22,826 bases of DNA from JAHRVQ01 sp046290215 (GTDB taxonomy: Bacteria; Pseudomonadota; Gammaproteobacteria; Pseudomonadales; Azotimanducaceae). Shown here one piece after another: positions 15,105-22,590 of this stretch. Within the stretch, counting starts at the first letter, position 1. Each line of letters starts with the position of its first letter. The translations under genes were made by a program, and so were the position numbers. The stretch covers positions 1 to 22,826 of the forward strand of contig JBKAGC010000028.1 of assembly GCA_046290215.1 (NCBI GenBank), in the 5' to 3' direction. The notes under the pieces are model-generated. The model saw nothing but the letters and a program-made list of their open reading frames with translations, was not told the origin of the DNA and ran no database searches.

Positions 15105-15992
15105 ATGCCAGACAATACGGAATATAAATTAAAACAAGGTAGCGCCCCGGAAGATACCTCACACATCAAACGCCCCTGTTTGGTGATGATCAAGGGCGAT
15201 TTTATTGGTGAGGTTTACGAGCTTTCGAAAGATGTGACCATGTTGGGTCGCAGCGATGAGGTTGATCTGCCCATATCTGATACCAGCATCAGTCGTCGCC
15301 ATGCGATGATTGTGAAACGGCTGGAGGGCTTCTTTGTCTCCGATCTAGGCAGCACTAACGGAACTTTTGTGAATAAAGAGTTAGTGAACTCGCCACGCCT
15401 GCTCTCAGAAGGCGACAAAATCACCACCGGTACTATTACCTTCAAATTTACCTTCCAAGATGACGACGATACTGAGTACCACCAATTGCTTCGCAACATG
15501 GCGGTCAAAGATGGTTTAACGCGAATCTACAACAAGCGTCACTTTATGGAGTCGTTAGCTAAAGAATTTGAGTTTAACCAACGTAATCACGGTGGCCTGA
15601 GTATCATTCTGTTTGATATCGACCATTTCAAAGAGGTTAACGATACCCATGGCCACCCGGCGGGTGATGCGGTGTTACGCGGTCTAGCACAACTGGTTGA
15701 GCATGAGGCACGGGGTTACGATCTGTTTGCTCGTTACGGCGGTGAGGAGTTTGTCTTCTTGATGCGCGAGGCAACCTTGCACTCTGCCATTGGTTTGGCT
15801 GAGCGTGTGCGCAAGGCTGTTGAGGGCCATGAGTTTACCTACGATAATTTAACTCTGAAGATCACTACAAGTCTTGGCGTCTATCACTGGGATGGTGGTG
15901 ACGATATCACCCAGCCTGAAGCCCTGGTTGATAAAGCTGACAAACAGCTTTATCGGGCCAAACAATCAGGTCGCAATAGAACTTGCTACTAG
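15105..15992 (+). CDS. FHA-domain diguanylate cyclase (FHA-GGDEF)
   Basis: A 295-residue two-domain signalling protein with no membrane segment. Residues ~25-115 are an FHA phosphothreonine-binding domain with the conserved GRS (48-50), SRRHA (63-67) and STNGTFVN (83-90). Residues ~130-290 are a GGDEF domain with FDIDHFKEVND (Asp171 metal ligand) and an intact GGEEF active site at 212-216. An RxxD inhibitory site (Arg203-Asp206) lies 5 residues before it. It should therefore make cyclic di-GMP from two GTP and be subject to product inhibition. The FHA domain probably ties it to a Ser/Thr-kinase-phosphorylated partner, but no kinase gene is in the window. It lies 89 nt after the cis-prenyltransferase gene. 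The Shine-Dalgarno is weak. Confidence 0.95.
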   Translation: MPDNTEYKLKQGSAPEDTSHIKRPCLVMIKGDFIGEVYELSKDVTMLGRSDEVDLPISDTSISRRHAMIVKRLEGFFVSDLGSTNGTFVNKELVNSPRLLSEGDKITTGTITFKFTFQDDDDTEYHQLLRNMAVKDGLTRIYNKRHFMESLAKEFEFNQRNHGGLSIILFDIDHFKEVNDTHGHPAGDAVLRGLAQLVEHEARGYDLFARYGGEEFVFLMREATLHSAIGLAERVRKAVEGHEFTYDNLTLKITTSLGVYHWDGGDDITQPEALVDKADKQLYRAKQSGRNRTCY

Positions 15993-15998
15993 GCGGCT

Positions 15999-16514
15999 TT
16001 AATTCAACTCGCGCGGTGTGAGCTCAAATATCCAGGCGTCATTAGACGTCACGTTTGCCATCGTCAGATCACCTGGATATTTGTTGTTTAAGGCTTCCAC
16101 AATGTCCGGTACGAGTTCGTGATCCGGCTCCAGCCGTTCCATCATGCGCGGGTAAATGGTGTCGTCAATTCGAAGTAAAGCCCGACCGTCTTTCACCGCA
16201 TGTCGTGGCCATTGCTTCCAAATCTTGCCGAATTTGGTGTTCATATAAGCGCTCGGGACGAATATTCGATCGTCTACGACAACTAACCACAAGGTGCGTG
16301 AACGGGGTGGTTCGAGAGATTGCAATTGCACGGTGGCACGATCTTTAAATTGATTCCAATCGGGTTCTGGCCCGCTATAAATTTCACCGCGCTTGAATGG
16401 ACCGCCTGAGAAAATTTCCACCGGACCGTCGTGAAAGCGCATGGCGAAAAGTAGTGCGGCAAACGCCACTACGATAATGGCAATGACTGCCAGTAACCAC
16501 TTAAAGAAATTCAT
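15999..16514 (-). CDS. Membrane-anchored protein of unknown function
   Basis: A 171-residue protein I do not recognise. Residues ~5-26 form one hydrophobic helix (WLLAVIAIIVVAFAALLFAM), so it is probably anchored in the inner membrane with a periplasmic domain of ~140 residues. That domain has mixed beta/alpha character. It includes RTLWLVVVDDRIFVPSAYMN and GRALLRIDDTIYPRMMERL, which faintly recall PNPOx-like split-barrel proteins. I hold that at low confidence. The conserved-looking acidic C-terminus includes NDAWIFELTPREL. The gene is convergent with the FHA-GGDEF gene (6-nt gap) and 75 nt downstream of the CDP-alcohol phosphatidyltransferase gene, so it may share that transcript. A short purine run (GAGAGGGG) lies rather far from the ATG. 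Confidence 0.72.
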   Translation of the reverse strand: MNFFKWLLAVIAIIVVAFAALLFAMRFHDGPVEIFSGGPFKRGEIYSGPEPDWNQFKDRATVQLQSLEPPRSRTLWLVVVDDRIFVPSAYMNTKFGKIWKQWPRHAVKDGRALLRIDDTIYPRMMERLEPDHELVPDIVEALNNKYPGDLTMANVTSNDAWIFELTPRELN

Positions 16515-16589
16515 TGGATGTTAACAAAGCCCCTCTCTTTGTCTGTAGAACATAGCGATGATAGCGGAGCTTTGCAAACAGGCCGTGAT

Positions 16590-17123
16590 CTATTTTGAAC
16601 GCTGGCGATATAATGCAAGGCCGCGATCCAGCATGGACACCAGGGTGGTAACAACCAGCAGCCAGGAGAACCAGAGTATTTGTGCGTCGCTCAACGGATA
16701 AAGACCGACTACCGGCTGCAAAATAGGGAAGCCGCTAACAACGAAGTACAAGATACCGTTGTAGCGGCCGATTTTGCTGGCGCGTAACGGCTGGCCTTGC
16801 AAGGCCTTTGAATCCAGCGTGTATTGGCTAAAAGCTAATACCACTAGCACGGGCAATAAGGGCGTCACAGTGCCTGAAGTCGCTAGCCCAGCCAATATGC
16901 AGGTGACTAAAATGGCATCGCTGCCATGATCCAGAAAACCGCCCAGAGGTGTGATTTGGCCCCGTTGCCTGGCAATCTGGCCATCCGCTAAGTCCGTAAC
17001 AAGGGCAATGAATAAGATCCAGGATGCGGCAAGCCAGTTGCCCTCACTGACCACTAAAAATGCTAACGGAGCAAGCAGCGCTCGGCTTACGCTTAGGAGA
17101 TTGGGCAGGGTCAATGCGCTCAT
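16590..17123 (-). CDS. CDP-alcohol phosphatidyltransferase family membrane protein
   Basis: A 177-residue integral membrane enzyme of phospholipid head-group or related transfer. The family signature DxxDGxxAR-GxxxDxxxD is complete: Asp44, Asp47, Gly48, Ala51-Arg52, Gly61, Asp65 and Asp69 (DLADGQIARQ then PLGGFLDHGSD). About five to six hydrophobic helices surround it, for example residues 13-25, 31-43, 71-98 and 125-140. The usual reaction displaces CMP from a CDP-alcohol in the presence of Mg or Mn. The length is close to PgsA-type phosphatidylglycerophosphate synthases, but the acceptor cannot be read from sequence. Absence of a uvrC neighbour argues against it being the housekeeping pgsA. 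It is divergent, with a 46-nt gap, from the NAD(P)-binding protein at 17170. Confidence 0.9.
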   Translation of the reverse strand: MSALTLPNLLSVSRALLAPLAFLVVSEGNWLAASWILFIALVTDLADGQIARQRGQITPLGGFLDHGSDAILVTCILAGLATSGTVTPLLPVLVVLAFSQYTLDSKALQGQPLRASKIGRYNGILYFVVSGFPILQPVVGLYPLSDAQILWFSWLLVVTTLVSMLDRGLALYRQRSK

Positions 17124-17169
17124 AGTGGTTTTACATCATAATTGAGAGAAGTTTGGAGTTGCGCGAGAT

Positions 17170-18045
17170 ATGAGTCAACCAATTGCCATCACCGGGGCTA
17201 ATGGCAACCTCGGCGTACGTTTGATCAAAACCCTGGGGGTGGATCAAGTGCGCGCCCTGGTGCGCTCAAACCGCGCCCGGGATGATCTACTGCAGCAGTT
17301 TCCTCAGCTAGAAGTTTCGGTGGTGAGTTACACCGATCGTGAGAGTCTGGCCGGGGCGCTCGCAGGGGCAAAGTCCATTGTCCATTTAGTTGGCATCTTA
17401 AAAGAGAATAAGCACTCAAGTTATTTAGAGGCACACGAGCACAGTTGTCAGACTCTACTGGCTGCGTTGCCAGAAACCGCGCAGCACATTGTCTACTTGA
17501 GTATTTTGGGGAGCGAGCCCAGGCACGCCAATGCTTGCTTGGCCTCCAAAGGCGCGGCGGAGCAAATCCTGTTAGCGGGCCCGGTGGATGTCACAGTGCT
17601 ACAGGTGCCCATGGTATTAGGCGAGGGCGACTATGCTTCTGTCGCTTTGCGCCGTAATGCTGAGAAAGCAAAAGTCACGGTGTTTCGTGCCAGTAGTATG
17701 GAGCAGCCGATTTATGCAGGGGATGTCATTGCTGCGATTACAGGTGCGTTCAAACTGCAAGGTAAGCAGCGCTTACAACTGGCAGGTCCAGAAGCCTTGA
17801 CTCGCGCGGAGTTGATTCAGCGAGCAGCAGCAATACGAAGCAATCCGGTTGCGGTTCGGTCATTGCCCATTGGGCTGGGTATGTTTATCGCCTGGTTTCT
17901 AGAGTTTCTCCCCAACCCACCGGTGACGCGGGCTATGCTCGGTGTGTTAGATCATGACGACGTCACCGACCCGGCAGCCTCGGCAAGTAAACTTGGCGTG
18001 CAACTAACCCCCCTTGATGACATGTTAAAGTTAACCACTACCTGA
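17170..18045 (+). CDS. NAD(P)-binding atypical SDR (NmrA/NDUFA9-like)
   Basis: A 291-residue Rossmann protein of the atypical/extended SDR type. Residues 5-15 carry the nucleotide-binding motif ITGANGNLG. RALVRSN at ~28-34 follows, then SIVHLVGIL. The middle strand VYLSILGSEP occupies the place of the catalytic Ser region, with no clear YxxxK. The second half (PIYAGDVIAAI, LQLAGPEALTRAELIQRAAA) is typical of NmrA- or complex-I-NDUFA9-like proteins. Such proteins act as redox-sensing or quinone/lipid-linked NAD(P)-binding factors as well as true reductases. The ATG at 17170 has GGAG 11 nt upstream, which is loose. It lies 26 nt before the esterase gene, so the two are probably one transcript. 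Substrate unknown. Confidence 0.84.
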   Translation: MSQPIAITGANGNLGVRLIKTLGVDQVRALVRSNRARDDLLQQFPQLEVSVVSYTDRESLAGALAGAKSIVHLVGILKENKHSSYLEAHEHSCQTLLAALPETAQHIVYLSILGSEPRHANACLASKGAAEQILLAGPVDVTVLQVPMVLGEGDYASVALRRNAEKAKVTVFRASSMEQPIYAGDVIAAITGAFKLQGKQRLQLAGPEALTRAELIQRAAAIRSNPVAVRSLPIGLGMFIAWFLEFLPNPPVTRAMLGVLDHDDVTDPAASASKLGVQLTPLDDMLKLTTT

Positions 18046-18071
18046 TTCACAAAGGCGAGAATAATAAAATC

Positions 18072-19277
18072 ATGGAAACATCTGCTGAACGCGCTGGCTT
18101 TCATCCCAGCCGCTTAAACCGTATCACAGGCCATATTCAGAGCAACTATATTGATAACGAGAAAATTGCCGGCTGCCAGGTGTTGGTCAGTCGCCGCGGG
18201 GTCCCCGCTTACTATCGCTCGTTCGGCAAAATGGATTTGGAGCGGGATAAACCCATGGCAGACGACACCATCTTCCGCATTTATTCCATGAGTAAGCCGA
18301 TTACTTCCATTGCACTGATGCAGCTTTATGAACAGGGCTATTTTCAGCTAAACGATCCGATTTACCGCGCCTGCCCGCAGTTCCGCGAGCAAGAAGTGTG
18401 GCTTGAGGGTGAAGGGGAGGACATGCAAACCCGTGCGCCCAACAACCCAATAACGTTTCGGCACGTGCTAAACCATTCTGCCGGATTCACATATGGCGCT
18501 ACGGCCCACCCGGTTGACCGCATCTACCGGGAATTGGGGATCCGCCGCACCGAGGGCGAGACTCTGGCAGACTTTATGAACAACATTGCTAAGGTGCCGC
18601 TCAGATATGATCCCGGCGCTGCGTGGATGTATTCCTATGCAACAGATGTATGCGGCGGCTTAGTGGAAGCCATTAGTGGCCAACCATTCGACCAGTACCT
18701 AAAGGAGCATATTTTTGCTCCCCTTGGTATGACTGATACGGCGTTTTACGTCAAAGACCCAGAACGGCTGGCGGCGAATTACAGCCGCAAAAAAGATAAG
18801 TCTCTGCGTTTGATTGATGATCCTGCAACCAGCACCTACACCAGTGATCCAGACTTCAAGTCAGGCGGCGGCGGTCTGGTTGGCACCACCGCAGATTATT
18901 ACCGCTTTTGTGAGATGTTAAGACGCGGCGGTGAGTTGGATGGTGAGCGTATTATTGGCTCAAGAACGTTAGAGATGATGCGCATGAATCATTTGCCAGG
19001 AAACCAGGACCTGACGCAATTGGCCATCGGCACCTTTTCTGAAACGGCTAATGAAGGCATTGGCTTTGGATTAGGTTTTGCGACCACCCTCGATCAGGTT
19101 TCTGCGGGTAGTCTTGGCCCTCGTGATTTCTATTGGGGCGGCGCGGCCTCGACGATCTTCTGGGTTGACCCCATCGAAGACTTAAACGTGATTTTTATGA
19201 CCCAGTTTATGCCGTCAAACACGTTCAACTTCCGCGGTCAGCTGAAGAATATTGTTTACAGCGCCATTGAGTCGTAA
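18072..19277 (+). CDS. Class-C beta-lactamase-fold serine hydrolase (EstB/family VIII esterase-like)
   Basis: A 401-residue penicillin-binding-protein/beta-lactamase-fold hydrolase. The nucleophile motif SxxK is Ser72-Met-Ser-Lys75 (RIYSMSKPITS). The catalytic Tyr is Tyr187 in AWMYSYATDVCGG. The third motif is WGG (355-357, DFYWGGAAST) where true beta-lactamases have KTG. SxxK, YxY and WGG together are the pattern of family VIII carboxylesterases such as EstB. Ester hydrolysis is therefore more likely than antibiotic resistance. No signal peptide is seen, which also argues against a periplasmic beta-lactamase. AAGGCGAG lies ahead of the ATG. It sits in a two-gene unit with the NAD(P)-binding protein, and its stop is 12 nt from the convergent Gfo/Idh gene's stop. 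Confidence 0.92.
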   Translation: METSAERAGFHPSRLNRITGHIQSNYIDNEKIAGCQVLVSRRGVPAYYRSFGKMDLERDKPMADDTIFRIYSMSKPITSIALMQLYEQGYFQLNDPIYRACPQFREQEVWLEGEGEDMQTRAPNNPITFRHVLNHSAGFTYGATAHPVDRIYRELGIRRTEGETLADFMNNIAKVPLRYDPGAAWMYSYATDVCGGLVEAISGQPFDQYLKEHIFAPLGMTDTAFYVKDPERLAANYSRKKDKSLRLIDDPATSTYTSDPDFKSGGGGLVGTTADYYRFCEMLRRGGELDGERIIGSRTLEMMRMNHLPGNQDLTQLAIGTFSETANEGIGFGLGFATTLDQVSAGSLGPRDFYWGGAASTIFWVDPIEDLNVIFMTQFMPSNTFNFRGQLKNIVYSAIES

Positions 19278-19289
19278 CGCCGGTCTAGA

Positions 19290-20399
19290 CTAGGACACCA
19301 GTTGGAAAGCAAAGCCGTCGTTGGTCATTTCAACCACCTGGTGTCGCTCGGCGGAAAGCTGGGCGGCGAGGCCAAGGGCTACGGCTTTTAATCCGTCACT
19401 CACGGTCACCTCTACAGGCGCGTTGGATTCCATCGCCGCCTTAAAGCCAAGGTGCTCATAAAACGTTGAACCGTGATGTGAACCTGCGGCCATAATATCT
19501 GCATCCACTGTGACGACTTTCTGTTCCGGTCCGCGGGGATGCCGGGGGCTAAACACAACCTTCGCTTCCGGCAGAGGCCGATCTTTCGGCCAGGTGATTT
19601 CAGGGCCCGGCACCAGACATTCAAGCTTGGCCTGGTTGCCCAGGGCGCAAATTTCTTCCTGATACTCACTGCCTTCTGCGAACATATTGAGATCTAACAT
19701 GGCCCGCCGGCCAGATTTGAAATCCATGGTGACAAAGGCGTTGTCGATAATGTCCGGAACCTCGTTATTGTAGCTTTCATTCAAATGGTTGACGTTTTGC
19801 CCTGCGGAACCGTGAATGTATTGCACTTCCTCGTCGAGCAAGAGCCGAAACAAATCGAAAAAGTGGCAGCATTTTTCAACCATAGTGCCGCCGGAATTAC
19901 GGTTAAAACGGTTCCAATCGTCTACCTTCTGTAAAAACGGGAAGCGATGTTCGCGAATCGACAGGGATTGCAGGTCTCCAACCCGGCCAAGTTGTTGGCG
20001 AAATTCCACCAGGGGCGGCATATAGCGATATTCCATGGCAACCCAAACTGGTGCCTGGTGTGCTTCTGCCGCCGAGCGAATACGTAGAATGTCTTCCTCA
20101 CGGGTGACCAGCGGTTTTTCCACCAGAATCGGTAGATCTGGGCGCTGTTTAAAAATGCTGAGAAGTTGCCCGGCATGTTGATAATTAGGCGTGGCAATCA
20201 CCAGCGCATCCAGGTCAACTTTAAGCAACTGGTCCAGATCAGGATAAAACACGGCCTGGGGTGCTAACCTGGCGCACCGCGCCTGCATCTTATCGTTGGG
20301 TTCAACGATTGCAGTGACGAGTGTGTCTGGAATTAGGGCCAGGTTTTGCAAATGCTCCTGGCCCATCATGCCGCCGCCTAATAGGCCATAACGCAACAT
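19290..20399 (-). CDS. Gfo/Idh/MocA-family NAD(P)-dependent oxidoreductase
   Basis: A 369-residue sugar or polyol dehydrogenase-type protein. The Rossmann motif is GLLGGGMMGQEH (5-16), followed by LVIATPNYQHAGQ and the family signature VEKPL with Lys95 (EKP, 94-96). The active-site helix reads SGGTMVEKCCHFFDLF, with His179 and Asp182. The position that is Asp in inositol dehydrogenase is Glu175 here. The C-terminal beta-sheet domain follows. Likely substrates are cyclic polyols or sugars, but none can be named. Its ATG overlaps the stop of the SDR gene by 1 nt (TGATG), so the two are translationally coupled. The GPH transporter upstream in the same operon may import the substrate. Confidence 0.93.
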   Translation of the reverse strand: MLRYGLLGGGMMGQEHLQNLALIPDTLVTAIVEPNDKMQARCARLAPQAVFYPDLDQLLKVDLDALVIATPNYQHAGQLLSIFKQRPDLPILVEKPLVTREEDILRIRSAAEAHQAPVWVAMEYRYMPPLVEFRQQLGRVGDLQSLSIREHRFPFLQKVDDWNRFNRNSGGTMVEKCCHFFDLFRLLLDEEVQYIHGSAGQNVNHLNESYNNEVPDIIDNAFVTMDFKSGRRAMLDLNMFAEGSEYQEEICALGNQAKLECLVPGPEITWPKDRPLPEAKVVFSPRHPRGPEQKVVTVDADIMAAGSHHGSTFYEHLGFKAAMESNAPVEVTVSDGLKAVALGLAAQLSAERHQVVEMTNDGFAFQLVS

Positions 20400-21112
20400 C
20401 AGGGCAGGAGTACGCCGCCATCAACATCGATGGTGGTGCCTGTCATATAATTGTTTTCAAGGCTTAAAAGAATGGCGCTTGCCACCTCGGTAGCTTGCCC
20501 AACTCGCTGCAAAGGCACGCCTTTACCCATTTGCTCCAGTACCTGGGCCTTTTTCTCACCGAAGTGATCTTGCATACCTGACTCAATCAAACCTGGGGCC
20601 ACAACATTCACCCGTCGCGGCGCTAACTCTAATGCCAGCGCTCGACACAAGGCTTCTACTGCGCTGCCCACGCAGGACAAGGACGACATGCCCACATTGC
20701 ATTTGCGCGCCGGGGTACCGCTTACCAGGGTAATTGCCCCGGTGTCGCTGAGCACCTCTGCACCGGCTCGAACCACGTTGCAGTAACCCCAGAACTTGTT
20801 AAAAGCCTCGCGAAACTGATCATCAGTTTGCTCAAGAAACGGCTTCATAGTGCGATCAGCGCCGGTGGCCGCGGCAACAATGTAGTCCACATGACCAATG
20901 CCGCTGAACAATGCTTTTAGACCATCACGGTCATGGGTATCACAGCTAGAGAAATTGATCCCAGGGTGGTCTTGTTGGCATTTTGCGACCTTATCCTCTG
21001 AGCGACTTACCGCCCAGACACTGCCACCTGCTGCCTGTGCCATGACTGCTGCTGCTAGCCCGATGCCTGAAGTACCGCCAACCACGACGATGTTTTTGCC
21101 TGTGAAATTCAT
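20399..21112 (-). CDS. Short-chain dehydrogenase/reductase lacking the usual Tyr/Lys pair
   Basis: A 237-residue classical-size SDR. The cofactor motif GGTSGIG is at residues 12-18, AVSRS at 34-38 suggests NADP preference, and VAAATGAD takes the NNAG place. The structural Ser is at 131 (TLVSGTP). Where the YxxxK active site belongs, the sequence is GMSSLSCVGSAVEALCRALA. Alignment on AVEAL gives Leu145 and Gly149 (or Ser144 and Val148 with no gap), so both Tyr and Lys are missing. The rest (ELAPRRVNVVAPGLIES, TGTTIDVDGG) is normal. The start is ATG at 21112, because AGGGAG lies 5 nt upstream. A GTG at 21118 falls inside that site. It is the middle gene of the transporter-SDR-Gfo/Idh operon, 1-nt overlapped with the next gene. 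Confidence 0.9.
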   Translation of the reverse strand: MNFTGKNIVVVGGTSGIGLAAAVMAQAAGGSVWAVSRSEDKVAKCQQDHPGINFSSCDTHDRDGLKALFSGIGHVDYIVAAATGADRTMKPFLEQTDDQFREAFNKFWGYCNVVRAGAEVLSDTGAITLVSGTPARKCNVGMSSLSCVGSAVEALCRALALELAPRRVNVVAPGLIESGMQDHFGEKKAQVLEQMGKGVPLQRVGQATEVASAILLSLENNYMTGTTIDVDGGVLLP

Positions 21113-21117
21113 AACCA

Positions 21118-21123
21118 CTCCCT
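21118..21123 (-). promoter_or_regulatory. Shine-Dalgarno deciding the SDR start
   Basis: AGGGAG on the minus strand lies 5 nt before the ATG at 21112. It overlaps the alternative GTG at 21118, which rules that start out. Confidence 0.7.
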
Positions 21124-21142
21124 CTAATTAATGCTTTGGATA

Positions 21143-22450
21143 CTACCGGTCTGGCGTCTCAGTTGGAACATTACGCCGGGCCTCAATAGTCAGACGCACC
21201 TTGTCGTGCTCGCCTTCATTTAAGCTGAAGCGCATAAATGCGATAGCACCGAATACATAGCAGGCGGCGGGTAAAAGGGCGAACAGGCTGCGCAATGCCT
21301 CCTGAGTAGCAGGAGATTGCTCAACATTGGGCTCAAATCCAACAAGCTGCAGGACAATCCCGGTCACCAGGGCTGTGACGGAACCGGCAGATTTGCGCAC
21401 GAGATTTAACGCGGCCAGATAGGTGCCTTCTTTACGCTCACCGGTGAGATATTCATCGTAGTCAATCACATCCGCCTGGATGGACGGGTAAATCACTGAG
21501 CCGACACCTGACACCAGACCAAGTAAAAAGCTCAATATCCAAATGAGTATCGGATATTCCAGAGAAAAGTAGTAAGAGACAAAGATGGCAGAGGTAGCCC
21601 AGAGACTTAGTCCCCAGAGCCGTTTCTTTCCCACCGTACTAGCCAGCTTGATCCACAAGGGAGCAAACAAAAACTGCGGCACCGTGTAGGTAGCAAGTAG
21701 CGCTGGGAAGTAAATGGCTTTGCTAAACGGAATGTTCTCTTCTGGGATTACGTAATCCACCATGTACGGCACTAACAAGCCAATACTGGCGGCGCCGAAG
21801 GTTTCGATGCCGATAACGAGCAACAGCAGCAGAGCGTGAGGGTTGCGAATAATGTCCATCATGGAGCGAAACGGATTGGACATGGCTTTGCCCTGAAAAT
21901 CCGCGCGCTCTGGCAAATAATAGGTGGAAATCAACACCAGAGTAGTCACGCTGAGCCCGGCAATCATTGACAGGGTAAACGCCATAGCGCGCTTGTTTTC
22001 AGCATCGCCAAGTAGGAAAACGAAGTACAGCCCGCCCAGAGAGCCAATCGCGCCAATCATGTGCACATAACCAAAAAATCGCGTGCGCTCGTTGTAATTT
22101 GGCGTGAGTTCAGCGCCCAGTGCGCCATACGGCACGTAAAACGCGGTGCTGGCGGTTTCGTATACCCATAGCGCCAGTGCCATCCAGATCACCAACTGCA
22201 TACCTTCCAGCATCGTGGGCGGTGACCACATCATGATCAGACCCAGCCCCATGGGTACGGCGGAGCAATAAAGCCAGATCCGGCGACGTCCAAAGCGGCT
22301 TTTTGTGCGGTCAGATAGATATCCCGCAAGGGGATCAGAAACAGCATCCCAGAGCCGTGACGCGGCAATCAGACCACCCATAATCGCCGGCGCTATTAAC
22401 AACACATCGGTGGCGAACTTCATCAAGTAGGTTGCGAACAGCAACCCCAT
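21143..22450 (-). CDS. GPH-type MFS transporter (MelB-like sugar:cation symporter family)
   Basis: An inner-membrane transporter with about 11-12 helices; 435 residues are encoded from the first ATG at 22450. The loop signature RLWDAVSDPLAGYLSD followed by RTKSRFGRRRIWL is diagnostic of the glycoside-pentoside-hexuronide family. PSIQADVIDYDEYLTGERKEGTY is the matching family motif in the second half. The ATG start is probably too short. The same frame stays open upstream to 22664 and encodes LPLIWIYAAPGIGFRVMG, which completes the first helix. That extension has no ATG, GTG or TTG; see the separate entry at 22451-22576. The gene is 30 nt upstream of the SDR (counted to its ATG) and just downstream of the MarC-family gene. 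Confidence 0.9.
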   Translation of the reverse strand: MGLLFATYLMKFATDVLLIAPAIMGGLIAASRLWDAVSDPLAGYLSDRTKSRFGRRRIWLYCSAVPMGLGLIMMWSPPTMLEGMQLVIWMALALWVYETASTAFYVPYGALGAELTPNYNERTRFFGYVHMIGAIGSLGGLYFVFLLGDAENKRAMAFTLSMIAGLSVTTLVLISTYYLPERADFQGKAMSNPFRSMMDIIRNPHALLLLLVIGIETFGAASIGLLVPYMVDYVIPEENIPFSKAIYFPALLATYTVPQFLFAPLWIKLASTVGKKRLWGLSLWATSAIFVSYYFSLEYPILIWILSFLLGLVSGVGSVIYPSIQADVIDYDEYLTGERKEGTYLAALNLVRKSAGSVTALVTGIVLQLVGFEPNVEQSPATQEALRSLFALLPAACYVFGAIAFMRFSLNEGEHDKVRLTIEARRNVPTETPDR

Positions 22451-22576
22451 GACGCGAAAGCCAATGCCCGGCGCGGCGTAGATCCAGATTAAAGGTAGCG
22501 TCAGGGTTTCTTCGCCAGCGCGGCCGATTTTTGTTTCAGATAAGTTGTTGTTTGCTTGATCTCGCTTGGTAGTCAG
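22451..22576 (-). other. Probable in-frame N-terminal extension of the GPH transporter, possible CTG start
   Basis: In frame with the transporter, 42 codons upstream of the ATG encode a polar lead (TTKRDQANNNLSETKIGRAG) and then EETLPLIWIYAAPGIGFRV, which looks like the normal start of the first membrane helix. The only near-standard start codons in the stretch are CTG at 22574-22576 and CTG at 22502-22504. The first has AGGGAAG (22581-22587) 4 nt upstream. A CTG start there would give 477 residues, a normal family length. The alternative is a mutation or sequencing error that removed an ATG or GTG. Confidence 0.55.
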
Positions 22577-22590
22577 GCTTCTTCCCTCGC

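Noticed and set aside
18072..19277. A beta-lactamase antibiotic-resistance gene
   Set aside because: The KTG motif is replaced by WGG, there is no signal peptide, and SxxK/YxY/WGG fits family VIII esterases.
19283..19290. GTCTAGAC 8-bp palindrome between two convergent genes
   Set aside because: It is too short and unsupported by a loop or T-tract to call a terminator or binding site. It can arise by chance.
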